Assembly: GCA_023662705.1 (NCBI GenBank)
Contig: JAMPIM010000005.1
Span: 1 to 64,000 of the forward strand
Reading direction: 5' to 3'
Origin: Candidatus Gastranaerophilales bacterium
Lineage (GTDB): Bacteria > Cyanobacteriota > Vampirovibrionia > Gastranaerophilales > Gastranaerophilaceae
DNA: 64,000 bases
Every line of letters starts with the position of its first letter. The stretch's first letter is position 1. Position numbers and translations under genes: made by a program. Below, piece after piece: positions 41,214 through 50,623 of this stretch. The notes under the pieces are model-generated. The model had not been told where the DNA came from and did no database searches. It saw only the letters and a list, made by a program, of their open reading frames with translations.

Positions 41214-43796
41214 TTATTTTTTTACACTGGAATCCACATAGACATTATTAAAATACTTATTCGCAACCCTGATAATATCCGAAGCTGTTACTTCATCAAT
41301 CATCTTTGTATATGTATCCAAAAAGTCGTAGCCGAATCCCATAGCCTCAAACAAGCCAGTGTTTGTTGCTTTTTCGGAGTTTGTTTCCATCGCAATAATA
41401 AATGCACCTTTCAATCTGTCTTTAGCATCGTTTAGTTCACTGTCAGAAACAAATTCCATCTTTAATTTTTCGATTTCTTTCTTAATCTTGTCTCTTGAAT
41501 AATTCAAAGTATCAGGATTTGTACCGACATAAGTTATAAAGTTTCCACCCAATGCTTTTGGTGTATAATTTGAACCCAGCTGATATGCTAGACCGTCTTG
41601 CTCTCTAAGGCTTCTGAATATTCTGGAGCTCATTCCGCTTCCAAGAATTGTATTAATAACTTTTAGAGTCACAAAATCTTTTTTATCGCTGATTCCGCAA
41701 GTCTGCCATCCGAGGAACAACCACGCTGTCTGCAAATCTTTTATGTTTTGTGAAACAACTTTTGGCTGAGTCAGTTTTGTAACTTTATAATCAGAATACT
41801 TGAATGCAGGTTGTCTTGCTTCGTTCAACATTGAACCAAACGAATTAATCATTTTGTTTTCATCAACATTTCCATTAACAGAAACTACAATGTTTTTTGA
41901 ATCAAGAATTCTGTTATAATATCCGCAGATATCCCCTCTGGTCACAGACGGCAAAGCTTTTTCAATAATCTTATTAGAATGTGAATAAACACTGTTTTCA
42001 AAAATCAATGTTTTATAATTTTCCAGTGCAATATTCATTGGAATATCACGTTTTTGTTTAATAATATTCAAAATTTCAGAGCGTTTTTTCTCAATCTCAT
42101 AATCATCAAAAACCGCATTATTAAGTAACTCATCCAGTATTTCCAGAGTTAAGTCAATCTGTGCGGTTGTTGTTTGAACATTGATTGCAAAATAATCTTC
42201 ACTAATAGAAGGTTCAATCTGAATCCCGTTTTCTTCCATCAGCTGCGCAAGTTCCTGAGCCGAATATTTTTTTGTACCTTTAAGCAGAGTTCCTGCCATC
42301 AAAGTTCCTTCGCCGATTTTCTTTTCAACAAACTCTCCTCCGCGTACAATAATATCAATCGCAATAATATCGTTGTTATCGTGTTTGTTGATTAATAAAG
42401 TTGATTTGTTATCTACAATATATTTAGTAGTACCTTTATTTTTGCTAATTTTTTGAGCAGTGTGGTTAGTTATTGTGCAGGAAACTTTTTTCTCCATATT
42501 ATTTGGAAGAACTTGTGAAACAGCACTTTTATTAACGCCTAAATATTTTTGTGCAGCGTCCTGAACCTGTTTTGCGGTTACTTTTTTGATATTGGAAATA
42601 TAGTTTTTGTAAAAATCCGGATTTCCTGTCAAAGCTACAACATAACCGAGTTCGGAAGCTATGTTTGAGGTTGATTCTCTTGAATAGTATGTTTCCTGTT
42701 CAATCATTTTTTTAGCAGTGTTAAGTTCTTCTTCCGTAACACCATATTTTTGGATATTACAGATTTCATCAAAAACGGATTTTTCCAGTTTTTCTGCGTT
42801 TGCAGGGTTAAAGTTTGATGTAATATAAACAATTCCATCATCTCTGAAACTACCGTTTGAAGCAGAGATTGCATAAGCCAAACCTTTTTGTTCTTTTATA
42901 TTTTTATAAAGTCTTGAGGTTTTTCCTCCGCCTAAGATTTGTGATAAAACATCAAGTGCGTAAGTATCGCAATCATTGATATCAGTTCCTCTAAAGCCAA
43001 TCATCATATATCCTGACTGAGTATCAGTGTATTCAACTTTTCTTTTTTGTGAAGTTAGAGGATGTTCTTTTTTGAACGAATTTCTTACAGGTTTTTTATA
43101 ATCTTGACTGAAATATTGTGCAACTTTTTCCAAAGTTTGGGCTGTATCAACATCTCCGATAACAAGAGTTACCATATTTGACGGTGAATAGTATTTATTA
43201 AAATAATCTAAAATTTCTTTTCTTGTAATAGTGGAAACAATTTGGGATGTACCGATTACTTTTCTTTTATAAGGATGATTTGTGTACATCAGGGTGTTAA
43301 GGTTTTCATAAACTTTTTTAGAAGGTGTGTTTCCGTCTTTGGAAATTTCTTCTAAAACAACTTTTCTTTCCTGTTCAAGTTCTTTGCTCGGAATCTGCGG
43401 GTTAGTAAGCATATCGGAATGAAGTTCAAGAGCTGTATTAAAGTATTCGGACGGGATTGTAATATAGTAGTGGGTGAAATCTTTGCTTGTAGCAGCGTTT
43501 ATAACAGCACCTTTTGATTCAAGGATTCTGTCAAATTCTCCCGCAGGATGTTTTTTTGTGCCTTTGAAGAATAAATGTTCAAGAAAATGTGATACACCGT
43601 TATTTGTATCATCTTCGTTTATTGAACCTGTTTTAACCCATGTATCTATGGTTACAATCGGGTTATTGCGAACCTCTTGAACAATAAGAGTTTGTCCGTT
43701 AGGCAGTTTTTGTACGGTAAAATCCGATGCAAAAACAGATAAAGAACACATAAATACAAAAGCTGTTATAAATATTTTTTTAAACATTACACTCAC
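41214..43796 (-). CDS. M16 family zinc peptidase, two-unit, exported
   Basis: An 860-residue protein with a Sec signal peptide (residues about 1-23, ending VFASD), then two M16 units. The first has the catalytic HFLEHLFFKGT zinc motif (HxxEH, about residues 85-89) and a downstream Glu in ERKVVLEEIS; the second (from about 440) lacks the HxxEH and is the inactive half, as in many fused pitrilysins. It should degrade peptides outside the cytoplasmic membrane. It shares strong similarity with the 441-residue M16 protein at 325-1650. Convergent with the XRE genes. Confidence 0.93.
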   Translation of the reverse strand: MSVMFKKIFITAFVFMCSLSVFASDFTVQKLPNGQTLIVQEVRNNPIVTIDTWVKTGSINEDDTNNGVSHFLEHLFFKGTKKHPAGEFDRILESKGAVINAATSKDFTHYYITIPSEYFNTALELHSDMLTNPQIPSKELEQERKVVLEEISKDGNTPSKKVYENLNTLMYTNHPYKRKVIGTSQIVSTITRKEILDYFNKYYSPSNMVTLVIGDVDTAQTLEKVAQYFSQDYKKPVRNSFKKEHPLTSQKRKVEYTDTQSGYMMIGFRGTDINDCDTYALDVLSQILGGGKTSRLYKNIKEQKGLAYAISASNGSFRDDGIVYITSNFNPANAEKLEKSVFDEICNIQKYGVTEEELNTAKKMIEQETYYSRESTSNIASELGYVVALTGNPDFYKNYISNIKKVTAKQVQDAAQKYLGVNKSAVSQVLPNNMEKKVSCTITNHTAQKISKNKGTTKYIVDNKSTLLINKHDNNDIIAIDIIVRGGEFVEKKIGEGTLMAGTLLKGTKKYSAQELAQLMEENGIQIEPSISEDYFAINVQTTTAQIDLTLEILDELLNNAVFDDYEIEKKRSEILNIIKQKRDIPMNIALENYKTLIFENSVYSHSNKIIEKALPSVTRGDICGYYNRILDSKNIVVSVNGNVDENKMINSFGSMLNEARQPAFKYSDYKVTKLTQPKVVSQNIKDLQTAWLFLGWQTCGISDKKDFVTLKVINTILGSGMSSRIFRSLREQDGLAYQLGSNYTPKALGGNFITYVGTNPDTLNYSRDKIKKEIEKLKMEFVSDSELNDAKDRLKGAFIIAMETNSEKATNTGLFEAMGFGYDFLDTYTKMIDEVTASDIIRVANKYFNNVYVDSSVKK

Positions 43797-43898
43797 CCCT
43801 CTAATGATATTTTCTATAATAATATATTGAGGAAAATTTTTCCAGTTGATAAGTGGGATAATTTTGTATTAGAATCAAATAAAAGAAAGGATGTGTGT

Positions 43899-44411
43899 AT
43901 GAGAATATCACCAATTAACAATGTTTACACAAATTATAACAGCTCTTTTAAGGCAAAACCTGCTCAATCTGTTGTATCAAAGATTGCTAATAAAGCACTT
44001 TTGCCAACTGCTGTTTGTGCTTATGTTTTTTCACCGTTATTAGGAGCTCAAACACAGCCTAAAGAAGAATTTAATCAGGTTCAATACAAAAAAGAATTTG
44101 TAATGGATGATGAAAAATACACGATGAGTTTTGTTAATACAAGTGAAGTTTTTGGTGAAAAAGCTGTTTCAGAAATTTATTTTACACCTAAAGGTAAAAA
44201 AGCAGTACCATTGAGATTAGAAGAAATGACAAAAACTGTTTCTGACAATGGTTATAATGTTAGTGTAACTGTTTCAGAATCTGATTCAATAAGTTACGAA
44301 ATAGATCTTCCAAAAGAAATCGGCGACGAATTATTAAATCTTTATGATGGCAAAACAGACTTATTCGTAATCCCCGGATTCAATACATATTCAGAAATAA
44401 ACGCAAATTAA
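43899..44411 (+). CDS. tagged membrane-associated protein of unknown function
   Basis: A 170-residue protein starting MRISPINNVYTNYNSSFKAK (SFKA at 16-19), then a hydrophobic stretch (ALLPTAVCAYVFSPLLGA, about 32-49), and an all-beta-looking C-terminal domain. The order basic tag, membrane helix, exported domain could be a signal-anchor. Start at 43899 has GAAAGGA 7 nt upstream. Divergent from the M16 gene. Unknown function. Confidence 0.75.
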   Translation: MRISPINNVYTNYNSSFKAKPAQSVVSKIANKALLPTAVCAYVFSPLLGAQTQPKEEFNQVQYKKEFVMDDEKYTMSFVNTSEVFGEKAVSEIYFTPKGKKAVPLRLEEMTKTVSDNGYNVSVTVSESDSISYEIDLPKEIGDELLNLYDGKTDLFVIPGFNTYSEINAN

Positions 44412-44460
44412 CCCAACCCTTGTTATAAAAAAGTACTTGCTTATTTCCAAAATATATATT

Positions 44461-44499
44461 AGAATTCCTTTATACTAGTATAGAGGATATTGGAATTCT
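44461..44499 (+). promoter_or_regulatory. nested palindromes before the TPR lipoprotein gene
   Basis: AGAATTCC (44461-44468) and GGAATTCT (44492-44499) form 8-bp arms ending at the ATG; inside them lies the 12-bp perfect palindrome TATACTAGTATA (44471-44482). In RNA the outer arms could fold the region next to the start codon; in DNA the inner palindrome could be an operator. Confidence 0.5.
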
Positions 44500-45045
44500 A
44501 TGAAGAAAGCATTATTGATTGCATCGGTTTTGTTTATTGCGGTAATTTCTACGGCTTGTATAAACAATATTGCAGTTCAAGAACTTAATAATAAAGCAGC
44601 TGAATATATGGAAAAAGGTAATTATGAAGCTGCTGTTAACAGATTGGAAGCAAGTATTGACCTTGATTCTACTATGTATGAAACATATTATAATCTGGGT
44701 ATTGCTGCTACTAAAGCAAAAAAATATGATGTCGCAATCGAGGCATTGGAAAACGGTTTGAAACTAAAACCTGATTATGCGGATTTTTATTATTCTTTAG
44801 GTGCTGCTCAGTATGAGTATGCTAATGAGCTTGCAGAAGATAAAGTTGAAGAAGAAGATATGGTTAAAGCACCTGCGGAAGACGATATTAAGAAATCAGA
44901 AGAGCTTAAAAAATCTGCTTTAGAAAATCTTCAAAAGTATCTTGAAATGAATCCTCAGGCTGAAGATAAAGCGGATGTTGAAGCTTTGATTAATGATATT
45001 AATAAGGTTGAAGAAGCTGAAAACAAAACAATAGTGGTAGAATAA
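44500..45045 (+). CDS. TPR-repeat lipoprotein
   Basis: A 181-residue protein with signal peptide and lipobox (ISTAC, cysteine near residue 20), then three to four TPR repeats (YEAAVNRLEASIDLDSTMYE, YDVAIEALENGLKLKPDYAD) and an acidic linker before the last repeat. Likely anchored to a membrane and used in envelope complexes. First gene of an overlapping set: its TAA shares a base with the ATG of lgt, the enzyme that would lipidate it. Confidence 0.85.
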   Translation: MKKALLIASVLFIAVISTACINNIAVQELNNKAAEYMEKGNYEAAVNRLEASIDLDSTMYETYYNLGIAATKAKKYDVAIEALENGLKLKPDYADFYYSLGAAQYEYANELAEDKVEEEDMVKAPAEDDIKKSEELKKSALENLQKYLEMNPQAEDKADVEALINDINKVEEAENKTIVVE

Positions 45046-45818
45046 TGTTTGCCTCACATTCACAGATTTTATGCACCGTTTTTGGTGTGAATATATATTT
45101 TTATGGTGTAATTTTAGCATTGGCTATTGTTGCAGGTACTTTTGTATCTGATTATTTTGGAGAAAAGTTTTTCGGGTTTAAGAAAGAAACAATTATTGAT
45201 TTAGCGCCGTATCTTGTAATTTTTGGGATTGTTGGTGCAAGACTTTATTATTGTTTGTTGAACTATAGTTTTTATATGCGGTTTCCGACTGAAATTTTGG
45301 CGATTCGTCATGGTGGAATTTCGATTCATGGTGCTATTTTAGGCGGATTAATCGGGTTGTTTATTTTTGCAAAACGCAGAAAACTTTCTGCATTCAGACT
45401 TTGTGATGTTTCTGCAATCGGATTAGCTCTGGCTCAATCAATCGGCAGATGGGGGAATTTCTTTAATTCTGAAGCTTTCGGAACACCTACTAATCTGCCC
45501 TGGAAACTCTATATTGCACCTCAATACAGACCGATTCCTTATCAGGATGTGAATTATTTTCATCCGACTTTTTTGTATGAAAGTATTTTAGATTTAGTAA
45601 TTTTTGGAGTTCTGGTTCTTATTCTTAAAAAAAGTTGGAATAAAAAAGAAGGTGATTTAGCACTTATTTATTTGATTTTATATTCTTTTGCAAGAATAGG
45701 TGTTGAAACACTAAGAATTGATAGTGTACGTGATATTTTCGGTATTCCTGTTGCGATATTTGTTTCAATATGTATAATAATCGTATCTTCAATAGCGTTA
45801 TTTATAAGGAAGCCATGA
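45045..45818 (+). CDS. lgt: prolipoprotein diacylglyceryl transferase
   Basis: A 257-residue polytopic membrane enzyme that moves diacylglycerol from phosphatidylglycerol to the lipobox cysteine of prolipoproteins. The RHGGISIHGAILGG and SIGRWGNFFNSEAFG signatures (with essential Arg, His, Asn) are intact; seven hydrophobic segments. Overlaps the lipoprotein gene by 1 nt and the dehydrogenase gene by 4 nt (ATGA). Confidence 0.97.
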   Translation: MFASHSQILCTVFGVNIYFYGVILALAIVAGTFVSDYFGEKFFGFKKETIIDLAPYLVIFGIVGARLYYCLLNYSFYMRFPTEILAIRHGGISIHGAILGGLIGLFIFAKRRKLSAFRLCDVSAIGLALAQSIGRWGNFFNSEAFGTPTNLPWKLYIAPQYRPIPYQDVNYFHPTFLYESILDLVIFGVLVLILKKSWNKKEGDLALIYLILYSFARIGVETLRIDSVRDIFGIPVAIFVSICIIIVSSIALFIRKP

Positions 45819-46846
45819 AAGCAGTTTTATTTTACGGACCACAGGATATAAGATACGAAAACACAATGATTAAACCTTTAGCTAAAGGTGAAATTTTGGT
45901 TAAAATTGAGGCTGCATTGACTTGCGGAACTGATGTTAAGACATTCAGACGCGGTCATCCTGTTTTGATTAAAAGTATTCCTTCAGGGTTCGGTCATGAG
46001 TTTTCGGGAATTGTTTCCAAGGTTGCGGATGATGTTACTAATGTAAAAGTCGGTGACAGAGTTGTTTGTGCTAATTCGGCTCCTTGCGGCGAATGTTTTT
46101 ACTGCCGAAGAGAAGAATATAATCTTTGCGAAAATTTGAATTTATTAAACGGAGCTTATGCGGAATATATTGTAGTTCCTGAGCGTATTGTTAAAAAGAA
46201 TACATTAATATTACCTGATAATTTGCCGTTTGAAAAAGCTGCTTTTTGTGAACCTTTAGCAAATGTTGTTCACGGTGTAGAAAGAACTGATATTAAAGCG
46301 GGTCAGACTGTCGGTGTGATTGGTATTGGTCCGATTGGTTTGATGTTTGCGCGTCTTGCGAAGCTAAAAGGTGCAAGAGTTATTGTTGCGGGAAGAAATC
46401 CTATGAAACTGAAATTGGCGGAAGAATTTGCTTATGCTGATGAAGTTGTTGATTTGAAGAAATATAATAACCCTGAAAAGATTTTTAGAGAGTTTTCTGA
46501 AGAGAAAAAAGGTTTGGATGTAGCAATTGAATGTGTCGGTATGCCTGAGATTTGGGAACTTATTTTCTCATGTGTGCGCCCCGGCGGTACGGTGCATTTC
46601 TTTGGCGGATGTAAATCAGGCTCAACCGTAAGTTTTGATACAACAAAAATGCATTACGGCGATATTAAGTTGATGAGCGTATTCCACCATACACCAAAGT
46701 ATTTTAGACAAGCACTTGATTTAATCTCATCAGGTCAGGTTGAAGTGGAAAAACTCATTACAGATACTCTTCCGCTTGAAAAAGTTGAATACGCAATGGA
46801 ACAACACATCGCGGGTAATGCTATTAAGTTTTTAATTAAACCGTAA
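45815..46846 (+). CDS. zinc-dependent medium-chain dehydrogenase
   Basis: A 343-residue MDR-family alcohol/polyol dehydrogenase. Catalytic zinc ligands in CGTD and GHEFSG, structural zinc cysteines in CGECFYCRREEYNLC, and a Rossmann motif GVIGIGPIGLMFARLA are visible. Closest in style to threonine/sorbitol dehydrogenase groups; substrate unknown. Start at 45815 (MKAVLFYG) is coupled to the lgt stop. Why it is with lgt is unclear. Confidence 0.88.
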   Translation: MKAVLFYGPQDIRYENTMIKPLAKGEILVKIEAALTCGTDVKTFRRGHPVLIKSIPSGFGHEFSGIVSKVADDVTNVKVGDRVVCANSAPCGECFYCRREEYNLCENLNLLNGAYAEYIVVPERIVKKNTLILPDNLPFEKAAFCEPLANVVHGVERTDIKAGQTVGVIGIGPIGLMFARLAKLKGARVIVAGRNPMKLKLAEEFAYADEVVDLKKYNNPEKIFREFSEEKKGLDVAIECVGMPEIWELIFSCVRPGGTVHFFGGCKSGSTVSFDTTKMHYGDIKLMSVFHHTPKYFRQALDLISSGQVEVEKLITDTLPLEKVEYAMEQHIAGNAIKFLIKP

Positions 46847-46848
46847 GA

Positions 46849-49812
46849 TTACTTTTTAAACAAATTCTTCAAATCCGTAACAGTCGTTTTCAGAGCATCT
46901 TTGTTTGTTGAGATAACTTCTTTTACTCCTTTGACTGTATCGCTCAAATCCTCGTTAACAGTATCTTTTAGTGTTTTTAATGTTTCTATGGCACTTGTTG
47001 TTTCAAGAGCGGATGTATCAACTTTAGTAAGCCATTTGAATGACTTAATAGAACTTGTACTTTCCAAACCGCCGTTAAACATTACTTTAAAATCTTTGTG
47101 TCCTGTGCTTGTTCCTGATAGAGCAGGAATTTCTGAAATATTTTCTCCTTTAGGGTCTGTTGTCATTGTGTTAACAATTGAAGATGTCAGCGCGCCGAAT
47201 TTCGGTATTGCTGAAAGAAGCTTGTCTGCTGATAAATCACCTATAGGCCCTAAAAGTGCTACTACAGTGGAATCCAAACGACCCAGAACAGTAACATTTG
47301 TTGTTCCGTTTATGAGATTATATTTGCCGAAAACATAATATGCAAGGGTTGCACCTGTACTTTTGATTGACTTAATATCAGCCCAGCCGTTTAAGAAAGT
47401 CATATTTCCTTCTATATAATCAAATTTTGCTGTGTTTTTGATTCCTGCAAGATTAGATAATGCTGCGGTTGTTGATTTAAGAATTGTGTTACCTGCAATA
47501 TTACCTGCACCAAAGAAGTTTTCCAGTCTTCCGATTGAACCGAATGAACCATCAGTAACTTTGAACGACAAATTCCCCTTCATTGAGCGCATCATATCAT
47601 TATAATCCGCAACAGTCAGCGTTAATTTTGTATCAAAACCGAGTGTTCCTGAGAGCGCATTTTTAATTCCTGCTGCACCATAGACGGCTTTTTCCGCGTT
47701 CATGCTGTCACCGGCAAAATTAATAGTTGTTTTTGCATTTGTAAGGTTATAAATAATATCACCCCAGATTTTACCGTCAAAAGCGCTTCCTTTAAGATTT
47801 GTCAGATAGAAATTTTCGCCTTTTAAAGAAAAATCGGAAGTAATATTTTCTCCAACAATCCCGCCTGATGCAAATTTTGCAACAGAAGCGTTTCCGTTAA
47901 GGATTGTACCGTTAAGTTTTGCGCTCAAGTTTTCCATTGTTACAGGAATTTCAGGAATATTAAGAGATGGAACATTTACTGTTCCTGATAAAATCGGATT
48001 CATCATGTTTCCTGAAATAGCAATATTTCCGTTGAATATCATTTTTGATTTATCAAACATCGGCACAACTATTGTTGAATCTTGAGCGTTGAAAACAAGA
48101 TTCAATAATGATTTTGCTGCATTTATATCTCCTGTTAAAGTGGATTTGATATCACCTGTGGTAACAAAATTAAGTGCTATTTTTTCAGTTAAATAGTTCT
48201 TTATTGTTCCGTTTACATTAAAATTAATCTTTTCAATTTTCACAGGTGTTTGAGTAACTTCAATCACATCTTGAGTTATGTTTGCCTGTGCTTTTGGAAC
48301 AGTAACAGAAATATTTGCAGGAATATTTTTGATAACAAGATTATTTACACCTGCTGTTGCAGTCGGATTTATTTTATCCAATTTTCCGACAATATCAGCT
48401 TTCAAATTAACCTGACCGTTAATATTGTTTTCTTTTAATAATGCAGCCTGACCTGCTGCTACAACAAGTTCTCTTAAATTAAGATTCTGTGCAATCAAAT
48501 GCAAATCAGCTATAGCGGTTTCACTAATTGTTCCATAGAATTTCAAAGGCTGGTTAAGGATAGAAAATCCTATGTTTTTAATATTAATATTGTTGTTATC
48601 TAACGTAATATCCGCATTAATATTATCAATATTTACATCATACAAACCGTAGCGAAGTTTTGCGGAAGGTATTTTCAAATACCCGTTAGAGTTAACTTTT
48701 TTCATATCAGATTTGATATTGAAATCCGCATCGAGTTTGCCGTTTGCAGTTAGTGTTTGTAAATCATTAATATTGAATGTCATTGCAAGAGCATTAACAA
48801 TTTTGATTATGTTATTTAATTCAACATTGGATTTGAAACACATATCAATTTTATTTTTAGCTAAATTACCTGTTAAAACTGATTTTTCATTCTCCGCTGT
48901 ATAAATATTTGAGTCAATATCAATCTTTTTGTTTTTGAGTTTTAGACAAATATCACTTGGAGGAAGGTTAATAACAGATAAATTATCAACTTTGATATAA
49001 CCATTTGAATGGTCTTTGAGCATTGTCAAATCTACATCAGCATTAGCCGTAATTTTATAGTCATAAAGTCCTTTAAAAATATCAATAATATTAAATTTAA
49101 CAGGTTCTTGTTTTATACCTTCGTCCTGAGGCTGAGGATTGAATACCAAGTCATGCAGATTCAAATCAGGCATAATTTTATTATTGATTTTGATGTTATA
49201 AATAAACTGTTCTCTGTCTGCCAATCTCATTGAACCGCTGCCTGAGATTTTTACACTCTTATCAAGAATAAAATCTGTTACGGCAGTTTTTTCACCCTTA
49301 ATAACATAAGACTTTCCTGTCGGGATGTCTTTAATATCAATATTATAGTTATCAATTCTAATATCAGGGAGATGGTTTGATAATCTGAACCCGAAAGGAA
49401 GTTCCATAGGTTCTGCATTTGTTTCGGATGTAGTTTCAGGAATTTCTATTCCCGCAATACTTCCGTCTTTATTAACTCCAAGAGTAACATTAAGATTTTC
49501 AAGGCTCACAATATCAACTTCAATTTTTCTTGCAAGAATTGGAAGCAAAGACATTTTTGCTTGAAAATTATCTGCACTCATTAGATTTTCGAGTTCAAAT
49601 TTTTCTATTTTTATTCCTGCTGTGAGTTTTGGAGTGGTTACGAATTTAATATTTTCGATTTTGGAATTTAATCCTGATGCCTTATGAATTTCATCATTAA
49701 TCTGCGGTACATAACTGTTTACTATAGGATTAACCGCAAGTGGTGCAAGTAAAAACAATGCATATATTCCTAAAACAGAACCGCCCAAAATTTTCAATAT
49801 TTTTGTATTCAT
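46849..49812 (-). CDS. AsmA/TamB-like envelope protein
   Basis: A 987-residue protein with an N-terminal membrane anchor (about 5-25) and a very long beta-repeat region with motifs typical of AsmA-like proteins (N-terminal VNPIVNSYVPQINDEIHKAS; C-terminal KGNLSFKVTDGSFGSIGRLENFF). These proteins are thought to bridge the envelope and move phospholipids. Start at 49812 chosen for GGAGGG upstream; the in-frame TTG at 49827 overlaps that site. Ends with an amphipathic helix region. Suggests a diderm envelope. Single gene unit. Confidence 0.85.
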   Translation of the reverse strand: MNTKILKILGGSVLGIYALFLLAPLAVNPIVNSYVPQINDEIHKASGLNSKIENIKFVTTPKLTAGIKIEKFELENLMSADNFQAKMSLLPILARKIEVDIVSLENLNVTLGVNKDGSIAGIEIPETTSETNAEPMELPFGFRLSNHLPDIRIDNYNIDIKDIPTGKSYVIKGEKTAVTDFILDKSVKISGSGSMRLADREQFIYNIKINNKIMPDLNLHDLVFNPQPQDEGIKQEPVKFNIIDIFKGLYDYKITANADVDLTMLKDHSNGYIKVDNLSVINLPPSDICLKLKNKKIDIDSNIYTAENEKSVLTGNLAKNKIDMCFKSNVELNNIIKIVNALAMTFNINDLQTLTANGKLDADFNIKSDMKKVNSNGYLKIPSAKLRYGLYDVNIDNINADITLDNNNINIKNIGFSILNQPLKFYGTISETAIADLHLIAQNLNLRELVVAAGQAALLKENNINGQVNLKADIVGKLDKINPTATAGVNNLVIKNIPANISVTVPKAQANITQDVIEVTQTPVKIEKINFNVNGTIKNYLTEKIALNFVTTGDIKSTLTGDINAAKSLLNLVFNAQDSTIVVPMFDKSKMIFNGNIAISGNMMNPILSGTVNVPSLNIPEIPVTMENLSAKLNGTILNGNASVAKFASGGIVGENITSDFSLKGENFYLTNLKGSAFDGKIWGDIIYNLTNAKTTINFAGDSMNAEKAVYGAAGIKNALSGTLGFDTKLTLTVADYNDMMRSMKGNLSFKVTDGSFGSIGRLENFFGAGNIAGNTILKSTTAALSNLAGIKNTAKFDYIEGNMTFLNGWADIKSIKSTGATLAYYVFGKYNLINGTTNVTVLGRLDSTVVALLGPIGDLSADKLLSAIPKFGALTSSIVNTMTTDPKGENISEIPALSGTSTGHKDFKVMFNGGLESTSSIKSFKWLTKVDTSALETTSAIETLKTLKDTVNEDLSDTVKGVKEVISTNKDALKTTVTDLKNLFKK

Positions 49813-49919
49813 AAAATATCCCTCCAAGATTATTATAATCTAAACAAAACTTTACATTTAGGGCAATTTTCTATATGTGTTTGGTTTAATATACATGTGT
49901 GAAAGCAAGGAGTGTGGTT

Positions 49920-50609
49920 ATGACTTATTCTTACTCAGGTCCTTTAACTTATGGACAGCAAGATCCTACAATGTATGACGGTATGACTTATAAAAAACCT
50001 TCATCAATACCTTATGCAGCGGGAGGTTTGGTTCTTGGTGCAGCTGCGGGCGGTTTTGCAGGCAGTAAGATTAATCCGTTTGTGTCAAAAGACGGGAAAG
50101 CTTCTGATACTTTTGCTAAAAGTGTTCATGATAAAGTTATTGAAACCGCAGCGGATGCTGAAAAAAACAGTTATAAACAAGGTCAGGAAATCTTAAAACA
50201 AATTGATAAAATCAGTACCCCTGAAGAGTTAAAGAATTTAGCCGATACAAACAAGGAAGCTATGAAAAATGTTTGTACGGAATTGGGTCAAACTCCTGAG
50301 GAGTTTTTGCAAAATGTGACCGAAGAAAATTTATCTGCTAATAAGAAAACTATTAAAGAAAAAATCAATGCAGGCAATAATACTCGTTATCAGGATATAA
50401 AAAACAAGATTCAGGCATGTTGGAATAAAGAATCGAAAAAATTTGAAAAGGCTGATAGTGTAAAACAGGAAGTTTTTGACGCGATAAAAGATTCTACAAA
50501 AGGTGTTAAAGGAAAACTAATCGCCAAATACGCAGCTATTGCAGGTGTTGCAACCGGTGCAGCAGCATTTGTTGCACATAAAATATTTACAAACAAAAAC
50601 AATGTTTAG
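49920..50609 (+). CDS. protein with two hydrophobic ends, unknown function
   Basis: A 229-residue protein: Tyr-rich N-terminus MTYSYSGPLTYGQQDPTMYD, a Gly/Ala hydrophobic hairpin (YAAGGLVLGAAAGGFAG, about 31-48), a long charged helical middle (about 60-195), and a second hydrophobic helix near the C-terminus ending GAAAFVAHKIF. The latter resembles the helix of the HExxH protein at 60814 (LAAAGLAFVAHKRN). Start at 49920 has AAGGAG 8 nt upstream; the earlier GTG-type start in the frame lacks a site. No recognised family. Confidence 0.75.
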   Translation: MTYSYSGPLTYGQQDPTMYDGMTYKKPSSIPYAAGGLVLGAAAGGFAGSKINPFVSKDGKASDTFAKSVHDKVIETAADAEKNSYKQGQEILKQIDKISTPEELKNLADTNKEAMKNVCTELGQTPEEFLQNVTEENLSANKKTIKEKINAGNNTRYQDIKNKIQACWNKESKKFEKADSVKQEVFDAIKDSTKGVKGKLIAKYAAIAGVATGAAAFVAHKIFTNKNNV

Positions 50610-50623
50610 TGTATAATTAGGAT

